Part shown: positions 31,894 through 39,385 of the stretch, in pieces
How positions within the stretch are numbered: position 1 is the stretch's first letter
Layout of the letters: every line of letters begins with the position of its first letter
Assembly (NCBI RefSeq): GCF_011050415.1
Contig: NZ_DRFS01000022.1
Coordinates: 124,001-188,000 of the forward strand
From: Halomonas sp.
GTDB taxonomy: Bacteria; Pseudomonadota; Gammaproteobacteria; Pseudomonadales; Halomonadaceae
Direction of reading: 5' to 3'
DNA: 64,000 nt
Program-made: the position numbers and the translations under genes
The notes under the pieces: generated by a model
Database searches by the model: none
Told to the model about the DNA's origin: nothing
The model's input: the letters and a program-made list of their open reading frames with translations, nothing else

Positions 31894-31917
31894 CCTCCGG
31901 TGATAATGATCCGGAGG
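31894..31917 (-). promoter_or_regulatory. Shine-Dalgarno-sequestering hairpin before tenA
   Basis: On the RNA, CCUCCGG (31917-31911) can pair perfectly with CCGGAGG (31900-31894), which contains the tenA ribosome-binding site, around a 10-base loop. This would be the OFF state of the riboswitch expression platform. Confidence 0.7.
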
Positions 31918-31988
31918 GCAGGCGTATAAAAGATCGAGGAAATGGCTCTAAAGGTGGCGTGCGATCATGAGAGCTAGCCATGGCCATC

Positions 31989-32133
31989 GCTTGATCCCTA
32001 CGCCGGTACCCGTGCCGCTCGTTATATGAGCAACGCATTAGCCGGATCAGGTTCAGCGGGACCAGCGCTCGGCAGCAAAAAAAATGCTCGCCCTGCGCCA
32101 TCTCAGCCGGATATCACCGGCACCCCGTCAAGC
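31989..32133 (-). ncRNA. TPP (thi-box) riboswitch
   Basis: About 145 nt. Canonical parts in order: P1 GCTTGA / TCAAGC closing 32133-32128 with 31994-31989; GGGGTGCC; P3 hairpin GCCGG/CCGGC; CTGAGA; an extra P3a-like helix with an eight-T loop; TCCCGCTGAACCTGATC; then CGTAGGGA. P5 (CCGG/CCGG) is present, but its loop is 35 nt rather than the usual 6. It precedes tenA-thiC and should shut them off when thiamine diphosphate is plentiful. Confidence 0.92.
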
Positions 32134-32364
32134 TGTTCGTTGGTGGAGTGTAGGAGGTAGGTGGGGGTGATGCAAGAGGGCTTTGAGCGTTATGGGTGTA
32201 GCGTTGAGCCTTTATATCGTGAGGTAATCTAAGAATTGTCGTATTTCCCTATCGCTAGAGGGCATAGCCTTGAGGATCAACGATAGCCATATAGTGGGTA
32301 CTTCTCATTTCCGGCATCATGTTAAAAATACTCCTTAACATGAGTGAGGGGGATAATAGCCGTA

Positions 32365-32877
32365 ATGAACGTAGTACAAGCCACGCCTGAAGATGTGCGC
32401 GCAGTCGCTGAGATTCATGTGGCAGCTTGGCGCGCAGCATATAGATCCATTATTCCAGACGATTATCTAGCATCGCTATCCATAGAGCGTCGCGAGGCGA
32501 TGTGGCGCGAATGTATTGCCGCGGGTGACCCCGAGTTACTTGTTGCCAAGAAAGCTGGCGTTGTTCAAGGCTGGCTTAGCTTTGGAAAATGTCGAGATAT
32601 AGGTTCGCACACGAGTGAAGCTGAAGTCTGGGCTATCTATGTATCTCCAGCAGCTTGGTCATCAGGAGCGGGGCGCTCGCTCTGGCAGCGGGCGAAAGAG
32701 CTTATGCTTGAGCAAGGTTTCAAGGCGTGCAGTTTGTGGGTTTTCCCTCAGAATGAACGGGCAATTAAGTTTTATCGCTCGGTCGGATTTGCCCATGATG
32801 GGTCAGCCCCCAAGAACTTCGAGCTCGGTGGTGCACAGCTTCAGGAAGTGCGATTTGTATCTCAGTTTGGTTGTTAA
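32365..32877 (+). CDS. GNAT-family N-acetyltransferase (1)
   Basis: About 170 residues from the ATG at 32365. A GTG at 32344 is an alternative, but GAGGGGG between them fits the later start better. The acetyl-CoA-binding region reads IYVSPAAWSSGAGRSLWQRA, with the Q/R-x-x-G-x-A pattern relaxed, followed by LWVFPQNERAIKFYRSVGF, the typical GNAT tail. Substrate unknown. It lies directly before an integron-integrase remnant on the other strand. One of three unrelated GNAT genes within 2.4 kb. Confidence 0.85.
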   Translation: MNVVQATPEDVRAVAEIHVAAWRAAYRSIIPDDYLASLSIERREAMWRECIAAGDPELLVAKKAGVVQGWLSFGKCRDIGSHTSEAEVWAIYVSPAAWSSGAGRSLWQRAKELMLEQGFKACSLWVFPQNERAIKFYRSVGFAHDGSAPKNFELGGAQLQEVRFVSQFGC

Positions 32878-32895
32878 TCTTTCCTTCCTGTAAAG

Positions 32896-33160
32896 ATAAA
32901 CGCAGAGGACGTTTAGCCCGGCTAAAATTACCAACCTCACCCAGCGGTTGATCTAGAACGAGGCGATAAAGAAAGGTGATGGCATCGAGTACCTGCTGTT
33001 TTGTTACCGCAGCAACGCGCCTTTCTATCGCGAGATATTTCAAAAATTGCCGCACTTCATTGCCCGCCATAGTGGCAGGATGCGGCATTTTGTGGAAACG
33101 AATGAAAAAGCAGGGTTTCTCGCCTATAGAGCACCAAGTAGTGTGCGCTAGTTACGGTGA
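32896..33160 (-). pseudogene. Integron-integrase (IntI-like) N-terminal remnant
   Basis: Minus-strand reading gives FFIRFHKMPHPATMAGNEVR, then FLKYLAIERRVAAVTKQQVL, DAITFLYRLVL and SRAKRPLRL. This is close to the N-terminal SAM-like domain of integron integrases (compare IntI1 [21 protein letters not shown]). It breaks off at about 32896 where the next block should begin, so the catalytic domain with R, H, R and Y is absent. Remnant only. Confidence 0.75.
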
Positions 33161-33191
33161 AGTTGCTCATCTTATGAGTCAGCACATTTTG

Positions 33192-33297
33192 GTATAACAC
33201 TCGTTTTCACCATATAAATGTCCGCTGCCACTCTTTTGTCCAAAGAGTCGTGCAAACTCCCCCATTAACCATTTGATCGGTGAGCCGGTCGTTATGC
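33192..33297. repeat. attC/attI-like imperfect hairpin
   Basis: Outer boxes GTATAAC (33192-33198) and GTTATGC (33291-33297) pair over all seven positions with one G-T. Inner TCACC/GGTGA (33207/33279), AAATG/CATTT (33216/33270) and ACTCTTT/AAAGAGT (33230/33242) also pair. Length 106 bp and the separated paired boxes recall integron recombination sites, and it sits between the integrase remnant and a plus-strand GNAT gene, as a first cassette would. The R' box departs from GTTRRRY at one position. Confidence 0.4.
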
Positions 33298-33314
33298 ATA
33301 AAATGGAAAGATGA

Positions 33315-33875
33315 ATGCCACAAGAATTGTTTTCCCCCGTTATCGAAACTGAACGACTAACACTGAAGCCTTTAACCATTGATGACTCAGCTAGCTTACT
33401 GGCGATATTTTCAGACTCAGAAGTCATGCGCTACTGGAATACCGCCCCATGGTCGACTGATGAGGATGCCCTTGATTTCATCCATCAGAGCAGCGCTTCC
33501 ATGCAGCGCCAGGAAGGGCTTACTTTGGGTGTTTACGTCAAAGCGAGTGGCAAGCTGGTTGGAAAGTGCATGCTCTTTAGCTATGACCAAGAATCTAAAC
33601 GCGCCGAGCTTGGTTTTGGGTTGGGCCGTAGCGCGTGGGGTAAGGGATATATCCAAGAGGCAGGCGAAGCGCTGATTCAGTACGGATTTGAAACGCTGGG
33701 ACTCCGGCGCATTGAGGCAGAGATCGATCCGGATAACTACGCTTCTGCAAAGGCATTGGAGAAGCTTGGGTTTACCAGAGAGGGGCTGCTGCGCCAGCGT
33801 TGGGAGATTAACGGTATCGTTTCTGATTCTGCCTTGTACGGTCGGCTGGTGAGTGACCCAGCGCGTCCTCACTGA
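33315..33875 (+). CDS. GNAT-family N-acetyltransferase (2), RimJ/RimL-like
   Basis: It has 186 residues. N-terminal ETERLTLKPLTIDDSASLLA is the typical RimJ/RimL-type start; FGLGRSAWGKGYIQEAGEAL carries the acetyl-CoA pyrophosphate loop and IEAEIDPDNYASAKALEKLGF the C-terminal motif. Possible substrates are ribosomal-protein N-termini or small amines; not determinable. It reads away from the integrase remnant and follows the attC-like hairpin by 17 bp, so it may be a captured cassette gene. Confidence 0.88.
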   Translation: MPQELFSPVIETERLTLKPLTIDDSASLLAIFSDSEVMRYWNTAPWSTDEDALDFIHQSSASMQRQEGLTLGVYVKASGKLVGKCMLFSYDQESKRAELGFGLGRSAWGKGYIQEAGEALIQYGFETLGLRRIEAEIDPDNYASAKALEKLGFTREGLLRQRWEINGIVSDSALYGRLVSDPARPH

Positions 33876-33894
33876 ACCCAACGGCGAGCCCACC

Positions 33895-34125
33895 ATGCCT
33901 ACCTTACAGCTTGAACTCCTTGCAGATTATTTTCAGTTTTACCTTCAGGATGGAGCCGCCAGCGACGACCTTTTCCAGGCATGGAGCGCGGCTGCGGTAG
34001 CGCGAATGCTGGTGATGGAGTCTGCTGTTCAGGGAAAAGTAGTTGATGCCAGCGGGGTTCACAGTTGGCTGAAAAGCTGGGCACTGCACATTTCAGCAAC
34101 ATCTTTCCTCAAAATGAAAACTTGA
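33895..34125 (+). CDS. Small protein with antitoxin-like tail
   Basis: It has 76 residues from the ATG at 33895, 19 bp after GNAT 2. The first 43 or so residues (MPTLQLELLADYFQFYLQD and on) are not recognised. The tail QGKVVDASGVHSWLKSWA resembles the ends of ribbon-helix-helix antitoxins, and a very similar tail occurs alone at 35006. The protein may be a fusion of two fragments. The function is unknown and it might not be expressed. Confidence 0.4.
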   Translation: MPTLQLELLADYFQFYLQDGAASDDLFQAWSAAAVARMLVMESAVQGKVVDASGVHSWLKSWALHISATSFLKMKT

Positions 34126-34167
34126 AGCGAGGATAGGCTAAGAACCGTTTTTATCTAGAGCCTTGTT

Positions 34168-34722
34168 ATGCAGCCGACTTTTAACACAAATCGTCTAATG
34201 CTCCGACCACGGAAGTTAAGTGATCTCGAAGAGTGTTTGAAAATGGATCGTGACCCTGAGGTGACGCGATTCGTTCCGGGGCCTTGGCATCAGCCTCGTA
34301 TTCATAGACGTTTTGTGATCGAGCGGATTAAGCGAGTATATCCTCCAGGGCTGGGCTATTGGACGATCCGTGATCGTGAAACAGAGCAGTTCTATGGCTG
34401 GGTTCTTTTGATTCCTTATGATGTTTTAAAACCTGAAGTAGAGATTGGTTGGCGTTTAGTTAGGGATACTTGGGGTAAAGGGATTGCTACAGAAGCGGCG
34501 AAAATTATTCTCGACCATGGGCTCGACACCGTTGGAATACCTCGCATAGTGGCGGATATAGACCCACACAATATCGCTTCTTCTCGCGTAGCAGAAAAAA
34601 TCGGTATGAAGTATGTTGAAGAGCGTATCTTGAATGGCAGTAAATTTATGTCGTTCCAAAGTGAATCTGATCATTTAAGACCGTCACTAGCTCTCCCTTG
34701 TCGATACCTTCGCGTACCATAA
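34168..34722 (+). CDS. GNAT-family N-acetyltransferase (3)
   Basis: It has 184 residues. The N-terminus TNRLMLRPRKLSDLEECLKM and the loop EIGWRLVRDTWGKGIATEAA define a RimJ/RimL-type acetyltransferase; VADIDPHNIASSRVAEKIGM is the C-terminal motif. The last 15 or so residues (from about RPSLALPCR) are read from the antisense of a LysR remnant, so the original C-terminus may have been replaced by read-through into foreign sequence. GTTATGC overlaps its start codon, as also seen before GNAT 2. Confidence 0.82.
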   Translation: MQPTFNTNRLMLRPRKLSDLEECLKMDRDPEVTRFVPGPWHQPRIHRRFVIERIKRVYPPGLGYWTIRDRETEQFYGWVLLIPYDVLKPEVEIGWRLVRDTWGKGIATEAAKIILDHGLDTVGIPRIVADIDPHNIASSRVAEKIGMKYVEERILNGSKFMSFQSESDHLRPSLALPCRYLRVP

Positions 34723-35010
34723 AGTTCGATAGGCAAGCGATGCCCAAACCTGCACGTGCTACTTCGATCAACGCTTCATAGGTGTTGCACACCATGGCTG
34801 TGTTGAGTGTGGGAGTTTCGTTGCCCATTGGCCGAAATGGCCAAGTCTCATATTTACCGGTACTGGGAAACTTGTGCTGCACACAAGCATGATCAACTAA
34901 GTCAGCAGGCGTTTGCGGTTATCCCTGCTGAGATAGATACTCTGGCGATGCAACAAGCACCAGGCTGTAGTTCCCAAGTGAGCGTGACAGAGGGTAAACG
35001 GAAGCGGTGA
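34670..35010 (-). pseudogene. LysR effector-domain remnant, frameshifted
   Basis: Minus-strand reading gives PLSRSLGNYSLVLVASPEYL, a frameshift near 34918 (in-frame TGA), then ADLVDHACVQHKF and TYEALIEVARAGLGIACLSN, up to ELVTVLNDQ. This is the co-inducer domain of a LysR regulator. The DNA-binding domain and the C-terminal end are missing, so it is dead. Its ends touch GNAT 3 and the fragment at 35006. Confidence 0.72.
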
Positions 35011-35086
35011 TGCTACTTTTCAAGGAAAAGTGGTTGATGCTTTCCAAGTTCATCGTTGGCTCAATAATTGGGGAGCCGAAAGCTAG
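35006..35086 (+). pseudogene. Orphan C-terminal fragment similar to the 33895 protein
   Basis: Open stretch reading FQGKVVDAFQVHRWLNNWG, then AES and stop, with no upstream start in frame. It matches the tail of the 33895 protein at about 12 of 18 positions. It could be the last piece of an antitoxin gene. Confidence 0.5.
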
Positions 35087-35184
35087 TAGGAAGCACTTCG
35101 TTCATTAAAGGTTTTGATTAGCTTTCGGCTGCAGGGTTGTTTAAAGCGATACGCCTACAGCCGAGATGACGCAGAATAAGAGTG

Positions 35185-36410
35185 CTAGAATCTGGCCCTT
35201 AAACTGACGGCTACACTACGAGGATCGCTATAAGTGTTATAGCTGTTCAATCCACCAATACGGGCATAGTAACGGCGGTCTGTCAGGTTGTTTACCGCGA
35301 GTGCCACACTGGTATTAGAGGTGAATTCGTAGCCCAATTGGGCGTTAAAAATTGCGTAGCCACTGCCTTCTCGGACACCTTCCTCTCCGGTCCCGTCAAT
35401 TGCTGAGTTGGCGATCATGCCAGTACTGATTCGCCAGGGCGAACCACCCGGGCGGTAAGTGCCATACAGTTTGAGTGAGTGCTTTGGCTCAAACAGTGAG
35501 AACTGTTCCCCACCCCTATAACGCTCGTAGTTGAAGCCGAGTGTTGCTTCGTGGTCTATTCCCAATAGAGCAAAGGGGCCAGTGGCGAAAATATCCAGCG
35601 ACTTCCGCCGTGATTCGTCATCCCACCCCCGACGCGTGTATCTGTCTATATTGCCTGTATCGGGGTCGACCCCAGTGCTCCGATAGGCATCATTTAGATA
35701 CCAGTCACTTTGGGAATGGCCCACTAACGCCTTCAGAGTCCAACCGTTGCTTAGGTAGTGCGCACCTTCAAGGCCAAAGGTTGTCATTTGCGTATCGTAA
35801 GTGGCCCAGGAGGGTGTGGGATTGGTAGATCGAGGAGTCGGCAATCGTTATAGGCGGGCAGTCCGGAGAAAGGGCTGGTCTCACTGTCTTGGATGGCCGC
35901 ATAAAACGATAGAGTCGTTGATGGGGTAATATCATAATCCAACGTGCCGTAAAAAAAGTACTTTTGTGCATCGGCACCATCGTAGAAAAATTCACGATCT
36001 TGACCTGAAATTACGATTCTACCTCGCAGAACACCTGCCACATCAAGTGGCGCGCCAACGTCCAGCTCGGCCCATTGATTCGCCCATGAGCTATACGTTA
36101 GCGCCGCGTTAGCCTGCGCTTCACTGGGTGCTCGCTTGCGAACAAAATTGACGGTGCCACTGGGCTGGCCAGAGCCTTGAAACAAGCCTGCTGGCCCACG
36201 AAGAACCTCTACGCGATCAATCATCGCCAAGTCGTATTGTTGGGTGGCGTACCCGCCAAAGGCGGGTACGCCATCGTAGCTTGGCTCTAGAAAATAGCCG
36301 CGCGAACTGATCTGAGATGTGGCTCCGTCCCAGGGGGTCACACCGTCACGCCAGTGGCCTGTTCCAGCGCCTCCTCGATGCTTTGCAGGTTTTGATCTTC
36401 CATCCTTTGC
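35185..36410 (-). pseudogene. TonB-dependent siderophore receptor, broken by at least two frameshifts
   Basis: Three frames carry consecutive parts of one receptor. About 36410-36340: EDQNLQSIEEALEQATGVTV. About 36340-35825: TPWDGATSQISSRGYFLEPSYD, YDLAMIDRVEVLRGPAGLFQ and GSGQPSGTVNFVRKR (plug domain). About 35825-35185: the second half of the barrel, ending NNLTDRRYYARIGG and SLRARF with the terminal Phe. The signal peptide and roughly the first 80-100 residues are absent and the breakpoint at about 36410 is abrupt. Plug motifs match ferric-siderophore receptors of the FpvA/FoxA group. Confidence 0.85.
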
Positions 36411-36652
36411 TGCACAAGTGTTGAGGCAGACCTCCATCCAGGAAAGGCGCCCCACCTTGGTCCGGAAAGATTAGGAATTACCTTCCATCGAGGCCAACCT
36501 CAAGCGCGGCGCTGGTAGCCGTGAAACCTTGCTTAAGCATGAGCTGGCGCGATTCGATCAGGCACAACCGCTACTGGTAGTGACCTGGGGGAGCGATAGC
36601 ATGCCGGGTTTCCAAACAGTGCTCACGTCTGGTCAGTCTATTCGCAACGGGT

Positions 36653-36805
36653 ATGCCTCTGGACGAGTTCGTGGACGAGGTGATGGCGCTGTTTCAGTGG
36701 CAGCTGATGCCTGAGTAGAGCCTTGTGGAACGTGTTGGCTTCCCACGCTGGGTGGAGCGGGAGGGCCGCTTCTATTAGGCCGTCGAAATACTCACCGGTC
36801 ACTGA
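36653..36805 (+). pseudogene. C-terminal remnant of a short-chain dehydrogenase
   Basis: In frame from 36653: MPLDEFVDEVMALFQWQLMP, E, amber, SLVERVGFPRWVEREGRFY, amber, AVEILTGH, TGA. This is the typical tail of YdfG/DltE-like SDRs ending ...LVER...GH. Both amber codons stand where Glu is expected. The Rossmann and catalytic parts are missing. About 240 bp to its left holds nothing I can assign. Confidence 0.5.
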
Positions 36806-36892
36806 ACGGTGGTTTAGTTCGACATCGGCGCCGAACCGAAACACGGATAAATAGTCCATCTACAATGGCCAGAGCCGCAGCAACCCGTCACA

Positions 36893-36918
36893 TGGCGCAA
36901 ACTGCAAGTCATTTGGCG
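36893..36918. promoter_or_regulatory. AraC operator-like motif, copy A
   Basis: TGGCG-N16-TGGCG, with the inner part CAAACTGCAAGTCATT. 55 bp upstream of the AraC-family gene. Related copies lie at 38034 and 38279. Confidence 0.6.
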
Positions 36919-36972
36919 TATTTTGCGCTTGGCGTTCTCTATCCGAACGGTCACCATGCATGGTGATTGGCA

Positions 36973-38052
36973 ATGGTATGCGATGAGGTTACTCCAGTGG
37001 ACAAGTGCAATTTGGGGCAGGCGGTTTGGCTCACGCTTGATCGGCTTGGTCTGCCGCCGGCCGCAGTGTTGAGACAAGCCCGGCTACCTGCCACACTTCA
37101 CTTGCGGGAACAGGTGCTTCTCACTACGGCCCAGCTCTTTGCAATCTGGAGGGCCATCGATGACCTGACGACAGACCCGGGTTTCGGCATCAAGTTGGTC
37201 GAGACGACCAGCACGATGGGGCATAAACCGGCATTTCTCGTTGCTTGTCTCGCTGCTGACTATCGCGATGCCCTCTCAAGAGTTGCCCGCTTCAAACGTT
37301 TGTGCGCGCCGGATCAGTTGCACTTCGAGGAACGGGACGGGCAATTCTTCATTGCCCAGGAGTGGCCCTTCGCCACCGAGCCTGTTCCGCCCCTACTAGC
37401 CGATGCCAGCTTCGCCATGCTACTTGAAGTTGGGAGAAGAGGCATAGGTCAAAATCTTACGCCCGTCCGTATGGACTTCGCACGTGCCGGTCCCAAAACC
37501 AAAGTGCATCAGGCCTACTTCGGTTGTCCGGTCCGGTATCGTGCGCCATGCAATATGCTTGTGCTCAGGTCGGCTGATCTCGATCGCCCCTTTCCCGGTC
37601 ACAACCCAGAGCTTCTCGATCTGCTTACGCCAGCGCTGAACACGGCGCTGAATGAACTTCAAGCGGAGAGCTCCGTTCGCGCGCAGGTAAAGGCCGTTCT
37701 CAAGAGAGGCATGGCGAGCGGCCGACCGGAGATCACCAATGTGGCGCGCGAGCTTGGAGTGAGCGAGCGTACATTGCAGCGACGCGTTATGCAGGAGGGA
37801 ACGACCTTTCGTACTCTTCTCAATGAAGCGCGCCAGGAACTCGGGCGTCAGCTACTCTCCGATGCCTCGATGGAAATTGAAGAGATTGCCTACCTTCTAG
37901 GCTACCAGGATACGAACTCCTTCTATCGAGCCTTCAAGGAATGGGAGAGCATAACGCCCGGTCGTTGGCGGGAGATCAACGGCATGGGCTGCGCCGCCCG
38001 CAATCTCGCGAGCAACATGGAAAGTGGTAAGAACGGCGCGATCTGCGAGTGA
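36973..38052 (+). CDS. AraC-family regulator with arabinose_bd-type N-terminal domain
   Basis: About 359 residues from the ATG at 36973 (TTG at 36967 possible; neither has a strong RBS). The N-terminal three-quarters fits the Arabinose_bd domain of OruR-type regulators (LGQAVWLTLDRLGLPPAAVLR on). The C-terminal double HTH reads NVARELGVSERTLQRRVMQE and IEEIAYLLGYQDTNSFYRAFKEWESITPGRWRE. The last 20 or so residues after WREINGMG look like an unusual extension running into operator copy B. It probably controls the SDR gene downstream. GC is higher than in the surrounding remnants, suggesting transfer as a unit. Confidence 0.87.
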   Translation: MVCDEVTPVDKCNLGQAVWLTLDRLGLPPAAVLRQARLPATLHLREQVLLTTAQLFAIWRAIDDLTTDPGFGIKLVETTSTMGHKPAFLVACLAADYRDALSRVARFKRLCAPDQLHFEERDGQFFIAQEWPFATEPVPPLLADASFAMLLEVGRRGIGQNLTPVRMDFARAGPKTKVHQAYFGCPVRYRAPCNMLVLRSADLDRPFPGHNPELLDLLTPALNTALNELQAESSVRAQVKAVLKRGMASGRPEITNVARELGVSERTLQRRVMQEGTTFRTLLNEARQELGRQLLSDASMEIEEIAYLLGYQDTNSFYRAFKEWESITPGRWREINGMGCAARNLASNMESGKNGAICE

Positions 38053-38059
38053 ACTGGCG
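38034..38059. promoter_or_regulatory. AraC operator-like motif, copy B (over the araC-type stop codon)
   Basis: CGGCG-N16-TGGCG, identical to copy C at all but two of 26 positions (CGGCGCGATCTGC versus TGGCGCGAACTGC; the rest is the same). It contains the stop codon of the regulator gene. Confidence 0.5.
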
Positions 38060-38278
38060 CGCTACGCTACTGAGCTGCCCGCGTCTCCGAGCTATCCAAT
38101 CGCCTAGCGCCGCAGCGATCTGCTGCCCCCCAAGCGCTGTTCGTTTACTGAGCGGACAAAGGTCCGGATTTTGTCATCGGGCAAGCGAGTCTCCGAACTC
38201 AGCACCGGCGAATAGGACGCGAAGCAACTCCTCTACCTGGTGGGAGCGCACAGCTTCGGACTAGGTCTCGTGCCCATT
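38060..38278. other. Unassigned segment between operator copies B and C
   Basis: 219 bp with no convincing gene on either strand. It is bounded by two near-identical 26-bp motifs whose starts are 245 bp apart, so it may be an insertion or a duplication product. Confidence 0.4.
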
Positions 38279-38304
38279 TGGCGCGAACTGCGAGTGAACT
38301 GGCG
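38279..38304. promoter_or_regulatory. AraC operator-like motif, copy C (before the SDR gene)
   Basis: TGGCG-N16-TGGCG, about 99 bp upstream of the SDR start. The second TGGCG continues into an inverted TGGCG-TTATC-CGCCA. Confidence 0.6.
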
Positions 38305-38402
38305 TTATCCGCCAATGAATTTATCTTCGAGCAAAGATATCGTCGTCTGCCCGACACACTGGCCCTGACGAGCCAGCACTAAACATTGGAAGGAAAACCA
38401 TT

Positions 38403-39371
38403 ATGCCAACGATCCTGATCACGGGTGGTCACAGCGGAATTGGACTGGAATGCGTCAAGCGGCTCATATTAGATCAGCATCGGAATATTGTGCTTGCGGG
38501 CAGAAGTCCTGATCGCATGAAGGAAGTGGCGAATCAGCTCCGGCAGGCCAGTGGGACGAAGGTAAGCACACTACAACTTGACACGTCTTCGCTGGCATCG
38601 GTCAGAAAGGCTGCAGCAGGGTTTCGATCAATGATTGAGGCGGGGGAGATTGACCCGCTCCAGTCCATCCTGTGTAACGCAGGTGGCCGTGGCTTCGGAC
38701 CAGTTTTGCATAGTCCGGAGGGATATGAGGCGACGTTCGCTGGCAATTACCTTGGTCATTTTCTACTGGTCAATCTACTGATCGACAGTCTGGCAGAGGA
38801 TGGCCGAATTGTTTTTACTGCCAGCGGGACCCATGATCCCGATACCCGTGATGGGAAGGCGGTGGGGCCAGCAGTGGAACCCGACGCCTGGAAACTCGCG
38901 AAGGTCGGAGCGGATGGCGGAAAACCGCTTTCATCGGGCGTGCGCTACGCTACCGCCAAGCTGTGTGTCATGCTATTCGCCTATGAGCTGCACCGCCGCT
39001 TGCGACGGAGCGGGAGTGAGATCGCCTCCATCGCCTTCGATCCCGGCTCCGTGTCAGGGACATCCTTTCTTCGCGGCGCACCGCCGCCCCTGCGGTTCAT
39101 CGCCGGAACCTCCTTCGCCAAGCGGCTGATGAAACGCGTTGGCATTACGGTGGGGAGCCTCGATGTCTCGGGAGCGTCCCTTGCCAAACTGGCGGCTGAC
39201 ACGGCCTATGCGGACGGGTCCGGCAAGTACTTTCAGGTCAACGACGGATCGTTCTGTGAGAAGCGTTCGGCGACGATTTCATATGACGAAGCCCGCGCCG
39301 CTAGGTTGTGGGATGAGTCCAAGCAATTAGTCGGTCTGACGACGGAAGAGGAGTGCTCTTTGCTGAAATGA
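38403..39371 (+). CDS. Short-chain dehydrogenase/reductase
   Basis: It has 322 residues. The NAD(P) loop TGGHSGIGLE is at about residues 7-16, followed by CNAGG, a serine in FTASGTHDP and the catalytic YATAK at about 180. Resembles the protochlorophyllide/retinol dehydrogenase-like SDR group in length and in the C-terminal part. Substrate unknown. An AGGAAA box precedes the ATG. It follows the AraC-type regulator with operator copies in between. GGAG near its end serves as the RBS for the next gene. Confidence 0.9.
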   Translation: MPTILITGGHSGIGLECVKRLILDQHRNIVLAGRSPDRMKEVANQLRQASGTKVSTLQLDTSSLASVRKAAAGFRSMIEAGEIDPLQSILCNAGGRGFGPVLHSPEGYEATFAGNYLGHFLLVNLLIDSLAEDGRIVFTASGTHDPDTRDGKAVGPAVEPDAWKLAKVGADGGKPLSSGVRYATAKLCVMLFAYELHRRLRRSGSEIASIAFDPGSVSGTSFLRGAPPPLRFIAGTSFAKRLMKRVGITVGSLDVSGASLAKLAADTAYADGSGKYFQVNDGSFCEKRSATISYDEARAARLWDESKQLVGLTTEEECSLLK

Positions 39372-39385
39372 GGGCGGAGAAAAGC

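Noticed and set aside
33876-34171. ACCCAAC (33876) and GTTATGC (34165) as a second attC
   Set aside because: Nearly 300 bp apart with a reading frame between and no inner pairing; too long for an attC site.
36480-36650. Plus-strand frame reading HELARFDQAQPLLVVTWGSDS
   Set aside because: No start context and no family; could be another fragment in the decayed zone, but I cannot assign it.
38049-38264. 71-codon plus-strand frame between the AraC-type and SDR genes
   Set aside because: Low-complexity composition, no RBS, starts inside operator copy B; not credible as a gene.
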